64,000 bases of DNA from Arthrobacter sp. Bi83 (GTDB taxonomy: Bacteria; Actinomycetota; Actinomycetes; Actinomycetales; Micrococcaceae), in contig NZ_CAKKLY010000014.1 of the NCBI RefSeq assembly GCF_918698095.1, forward strand, positions 1-64,000, given 5' to 3'. The notes beneath the pieces are model-generated. The model saw only the letters and a program-made list of their open reading frames with translations, had not been told where the DNA came from and ran no database searches. Position 1 is the stretch's first letter. Every line of letters begins with the position of its first letter. Both the position numbers and the translations under genes were made by a program. Of the stretch, positions 61,283 through 64,000 are shown piece after piece.

Positions 61283-61996
61283 ATGCCGGCACCACCCGCC
61301 GCCCCAGGACACACCTCCCTGGGAGACCCCGCCGAGCCGGAGGCGAAAACCGAGAACGGACGGCGTCGCGCCGGCCGGCCCGTGGGCGCGGTCCTGGACA
61401 AGGCCGGCATCACTGCCGCGGCTCTGCAGCTCATTGAAAAGAAGGGCTACGACGGCCTCACCATGGCCGCGCTGGCCCGCTCCCTGAACGTGGCGCCGTC
61501 GGCGCTGTACAACCACGTGAGTTCCAAGGGCGACGTGCTACTCCTCGTGGAGGACCACCTTGCCGCGCTGGTGGACGTGTCAGCATTCGGTGCGGAGCCG
61601 TGGGAGGATGCGGTGCGGAAGTGGGCATGGAGCTACCGCGACGTGTTTTCGCAGCACACGCCACTGATTCCGGTCATTGCCGTTCTGCCCGTCACCGATG
61701 CCCCGCAGACATTGGCGATGTACGAGACCGTGAGCGCGGGCTTCCGCGATGCAGATTTCCCGGAGGAGCGGATTGTCTCCTCCATCGTGGCGCTGGAGTC
61801 GTTCATCTTCGGCTCGGCCTACGACGTCACCGCGCCCGCGGACATCTTCGACGCCGGCAGCATGGCCGAAGCGACACCGAGCTTCACAGGGGCCGTACGC
61901 AGCCTGGCGGCGCAGGGCCATGAGCGGCCGGCCGACGTCGCCTTCAGCCTGGGCCTCGAGGCGCTGATCTCGGGGCTGGGTGCGCTGCGGCAGTAA
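61283..61996 (+). CDS. TetR-family regulator of the putrescine genes
   Basis: 237 aa from the ATG at 61283 (AAAGG 7 nt upstream); a longer frame would start inside the operator. After a 35-residue tail come the DNA-binding helices (about 42-90: ITAAALQLIEKKGYDGLTMAALARSLNVAPSALYNHVSSKGDVLLLV). The rest is a C-terminal ligand domain of the kind common in actinobacterial TetR proteins. It is divergent from the oxidase with a clear palindrome between, so it probably represses oxidase and permease until an amine or aldehyde binds. Confidence 0.9.
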   Translation: MPAPPAAPGHTSLGDPAEPEAKTENGRRRAGRPVGAVLDKAGITAAALQLIEKKGYDGLTMAALARSLNVAPSALYNHVSSKGDVLLLVEDHLAALVDVSAFGAEPWEDAVRKWAWSYRDVFSQHTPLIPVIAVLPVTDAPQTLAMYETVSAGFRDADFPEERIVSSIVALESFIFGSAYDVTAPADIFDAGSMAEATPSFTGAVRSLAAQGHERPADVAFSLGLEALISGLGALRQ

Positions 61997-62035
61997 CGGA
62001 ACAGACGTTGGCGCTGTGAGCCAAGGCAGAACAGC

Positions 62036-62074
62036 CAAGTAAGGCAGACGGTGTCAGACCATCTGCCTTACTTG
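62036..62074. terminator. bidirectional terminator
   Basis: CAAGTAAGGCAGACGG (62036-62051) pairs with CCATCTGCCTTACTTG (62059-62074) with one mismatch, between the convergent TetR and MFS genes. Confidence 0.88.
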
Positions 62075-62094
62075 ATGTTCTTCTGGCCTAGTCT

Positions 62095-63570
62095 TCAGCT
62101 ACGTTTTCCGGCGGAGCGGCGGCGCGCCGGCGATGCCGCGATGAGCAGGGCAGCTATGGCCACGGCCGCGCTCAGGATGAGGCCGGGGCGGTATTGCTCC
62201 AGCATTGCGGCCGCATTTACGCCGGCGCCGCCGGTGGATTCGTCGCCATGACCGCTGACCATCGCCGTGGTGACGGCCAGCACCAGGGCGGCCCCCACCT
62301 GCGTACTGGTCTGGATCAGGCCGGCCGCCAGGCCCTGCTCGGAATTCCGGATGCCCGCCGTGGCCTGGACGTTGATGGACGGGAATGCCAGGGCGAAGCC
62401 GACGCCCAGCAGCAGGACCGACGGCAGGATATCCGTCACGTAGTTGGGTGTGGTGCCCACGCGCAGGAACAGCACGTAGCCAAGCGCCAGCGACGCCAGT
62501 CCGGTCAGGATCAGCCGCGGAGCCCCAAACCTGTCGATGAGCCGGTCCGCGAAGGGTGCGCTGGAGGCCACGAGAAGCCCGGTCGGCAGTAGTGCCAGCG
62601 CCATGCCCAGAGGGCTCCAGCCCAGCACGGACTGCAGGTAAAGCGTGAGGATGAACTGGAAACTCAAATACGAGCCGAACAGCCCCACGGCACTGAGGTT
62701 GGCCCGGGCCACCCAGCCTTCCTTGAGGATGCTGAACCGGATCAGGGGGTGTTTGACGCGGTTTTCGATCACGGCGAACGCTCCCAGCACCGCTGCGGAG
62801 GCCACGAATCCGGCGATAGTTGCCACAGATCCCCAGCCATTCCCGGGTGCCGATACCAGCGTGTAGACCAGTCCCAGCATGCCGGCCGCGAGTGTCACGG
62901 CGCCCCAGACGTCGTGCCCGCTGTCCTGCTCTGTGCCTTCGCCCTTGCCGGCGGCAGCGTCCCGGGGGATGTACTTCAGGCCAAGAATCACGACGGCGAC
63001 CGCCACCGGCACCGAGACCAGGAAGGTCCAGCGCCAGCTCATGGCAGTCATGAGGCCTCCGACGACCAGTCCCAGCGAGAAGCCGCTTGCACCAAAGGTG
63101 GTGAAGATGGAGACGGCGCGGTTCCGTTCCCGGCCTTCGGCGAAATTGGTGGTGATGATGGAGAAACCGGCAGGAGCCGTGAACGCCGCGGCCAGTCCCT
63201 TGACGAAGCGGGTGGCAATCAGCAGGGCAGGGTCATCCACCAGGCCGCCGAGCAGGGAAGCGGCGGCGAAGACACTGAGCGCAATGAGGAAGATGCGACG
63301 CCGGCCGAGAAGGTCCGCCATCCGGCCGCCCAGCAGGAGCAGACTTCCGTAGCCGAGCACGTAGGCGGAGACGATCCATTGGAGGGATTCGGTTCCCAGG
63401 TGGAGCTCGGTGCCGATCGAGGGCAGTGCCACGCCGACCATGGAGACGTCCAGCGCGTCAAGGGCCAGAACGGTGCACAGCACCAGCAGCAGCATCCACT
63501 GCGTGCGGGTCCACTGGACTGGTGTGAGCCGTTCTCCGGCGGTTCTTTGGAGGGTGGAAGGTGAAGTCAT
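62095..63570 (-). CDS. MFS drug exporter, DHA2 (14-TM EmrB/QacA) family
   Basis: 491 aa with about 14 membrane segments. DHA2 marks are LALDALDVSMVGVALPSIGTELHL, YVLGYGSLLLLGGRMADLLGRRRIF, motif C-like GASGFSLGLVVGGLM and WRWTFLVSVPVAVAVVIL. It is probably a proton-driven exporter of a toxic compound. TAAATT lies 6 nt before the ATG, suggesting a leaderless transcript. The divergent MarR gene and its palindromes suggest repression relieved by the substrate. Confidence 0.9.
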   Translation of the reverse strand: MTSPSTLQRTAGERLTPVQWTRTQWMLLLVLCTVLALDALDVSMVGVALPSIGTELHLGTESLQWIVSAYVLGYGSLLLLGGRMADLLGRRRIFLIALSVFAAASLLGGLVDDPALLIATRFVKGLAAAFTAPAGFSIITTNFAEGRERNRAVSIFTTFGASGFSLGLVVGGLMTAMSWRWTFLVSVPVAVAVVILGLKYIPRDAAAGKGEGTEQDSGHDVWGAVTLAAGMLGLVYTLVSAPGNGWGSVATIAGFVASAAVLGAFAVIENRVKHPLIRFSILKEGWVARANLSAVGLFGSYLSFQFILTLYLQSVLGWSPLGMALALLPTGLLVASSAPFADRLIDRFGAPRLILTGLASLALGYVLFLRVGTTPNYVTDILPSVLLLGVGFALAFPSINVQATAGIRNSEQGLAAGLIQTSTQVGAALVLAVTTAMVSGHGDESTGGAGVNAAAMLEQYRPGLILSAAVAIAALLIAASPARRRSAGKRS

Positions 63571-63576
63571 GACATC

Positions 63577-63582
63577 AATTTA
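63577..63582 (-). promoter_or_regulatory. -10 box (TAAATT on the minus strand) of the exporter
   Basis: TAnnnT hexamer 6 nt before the exporter ATG. It lies 1 bp from the palindrome at 63584-63595, so a bound regulator would cover the promoter. Confidence 0.55.
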
Positions 63583-63583
63583 T

Positions 63584-63595
63584 ATGACACGTCAT
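63584..63595. promoter_or_regulatory. MarR-type operator ATGACACGTCAT
   Basis: Perfect 5-bp arms ATGAC/GTCAT with an AC centre in the divergent MFS/MarR region. The same half-sites recur as ATGACG (63614-63619) and CGTCAT (63633-63638), just upstream of the regulator's own -10 box. Confidence 0.7.
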
Positions 63596-63642
63596 TGAAT
63601 GACAAGGAATATTATGACGTGGACTTTTAATCCGTCATGAAT

Positions 63643-63648
63643 TAGAAT
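63643..63648 (+). promoter_or_regulatory. -10 box TAGAAT of the MarR gene
   Basis: TAnnnT hexamer 6 nt before the ATG at 63655. No ribosome site; leaderless transcript likely. Confidence 0.6.
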
Positions 63649-63654
63649 CTCTGC

Positions 63655-64000
63655 ATGGCAACACCGCAGGACCGTCAGCTGGTTGAGCAATGGCGCAGCA
63701 TCCAGAGCACTTATTTCCGCACCGCAGGGGCGATCGACCGCGCGCTGGAGTCGAGGTTCAGCATCGGCCTGACCGAGTTTGAAATCCTGGACCTTGTGGC
63801 CGAAACCGCAGAGGCGGCATGCAGGATGAAGCAGCTCGGTGAGCGCACGCCGATGACCCAAAGTGCGATGTCCAAAGTGGTGGACAGACTCGAAAAAGCC
63901 GGACTCATCTCACGCCACTCCTGCGAAGATGACCGGCGCTCCTTGTTTCTGGAACTTACCGACGCCGGCCGTGAACTCCACCAGCAAGCCGCCGTCGAAC
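63655..64000 (+). CDS. MarR-family regulator, N-terminal part (runs off the window)
   Basis: 115 codons are visible from the ATG at 63655 to the window end. Text is MarR-like: VEQWRSIQSTYFRTAGAIDRALESRF, GLTEFEILDLVAE, then the winged helix MTQSAMSKVVDRLEKAGLISRHSCEDDRRSLFLELTDAGRELHQQA. Both wing residues (D, R in EDDRRS) are present. It is divergent from the DHA2 exporter and most likely represses it through the ATGAC/GTCAT palindromes. About 30-40 residues are missing at the C-terminus. Confidence 0.9.
   Translation, partial: MATPQDRQLVEQWRSIQSTYFRTAGAIDRALESRFSIGLTEFEILDLVAETAEAACRMKQLGERTPMTQSAMSKVVDRLEKAGLISRHSCEDDRRSLFLELTDAGRELHQQAAVE

Overview
The window is high-GC, densely coded chromosomal DNA from an actinobacterium. 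It is most like the Micrococcaceae (Arthrobacter/Pseudarthrobacter group). Reasons are the GC-rich codon use, several genes with a TAnnnT -10 box about 6 nt before the start codon (leaderless transcripts), the actinobacterial DUF4193 and DUF5997 proteins, a putrescine oxidase of the Kocuria/Rhodococcus type, and a desaturase/ferredoxin-reductase pair. I see no rRNA, tRNA, insertion sequence, prophage or CRISPR array. Most of it reads as a string of independent catabolic and transport cassettes, each with its own regulator.

Layout. 0-1 kb: end of an ABC solute-binding protein, a terminator and an unknown small protein. 1-6.5 kb: amino-sugar (GlcNAc) operon (GntR/HutC repressor; MFS porter, kinase, SIS deaminase, nagA) with two DasR/NagR-like operators in the divergent promoter. 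6.5-11.3 kb: NUDIX, PepSY, PEBP-like and PfkB genes, then a fatty-acid desaturase with its ferredoxin reductase, preceded by a 10-codon upstream ORF. 11.7-15.5 kb: a mirror-image copper locus (YcnI and membrane protein, CopC, membrane protein and YcnI). 15.6-23 kb: esterase, stand-alone RelA/SpoT-type synthetase with a SulP transporter, a c-di-AMP (ydaO) riboswitch driving a cell-wall peptidase, a GGDEF protein and a bile-acid-symporter-family protein. 23-28.3 kb: FMN reductase, acetyltransferase and an organosulfur-type operon (ABC ATPase, permease, LLM monooxygenase, flavin reductase). 28.7-33.8 kb: multicopper oxidase, lipoprotein and short LacI regulator, then a secreted L,D-transpeptidase-like protein with FG-GAP repeats. 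33.8-40.4 kb: 5-oxoproline operon (pxpA, MFS, fused pxpBC, biotin carboxylase) with a divergent GntR/FCD regulator. 40.4-50.7 kb: LysR-sensor-like protein and DUF5997, a secreted Fn3 protein, DUF4193, SDR and MFS, PHP phosphoesterase, VOC, and small secreted or membrane proteins. 50.8-57.4 kb: sugar-acid operon (fuconate/pentonate dehydratase, ketoglutarate-semialdehyde dehydrogenase, XylX-like dehydratase) with GntR/FCD and MFS. 57.5-64 kb: GSP26-like flavoprotein, putrescine permease, oxidase and TetR, and an MFS exporter with a divergent MarR.

Working together. The amino-sugar, 5-oxoproline, sugar-acid and putrescine cassettes each combine an importer, the enzymes leading to central metabolism and a local regulator, and for each a candidate palindromic operator can be read in the intergenic DNA. 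This fits a soil generalist living on cell-wall, plant and amine breakdown products. The most notable items for follow-up are the pairing of a FucD-type dehydratase with an XylX-type dehydratase (a predicted D-arabinonate Weimberg-like route), the biotin carboxylase in the 5-oxoprolinase operon, the Trp-Trp upstream ORF, the mirrored copper locus and a large-palindrome repeat found twice.
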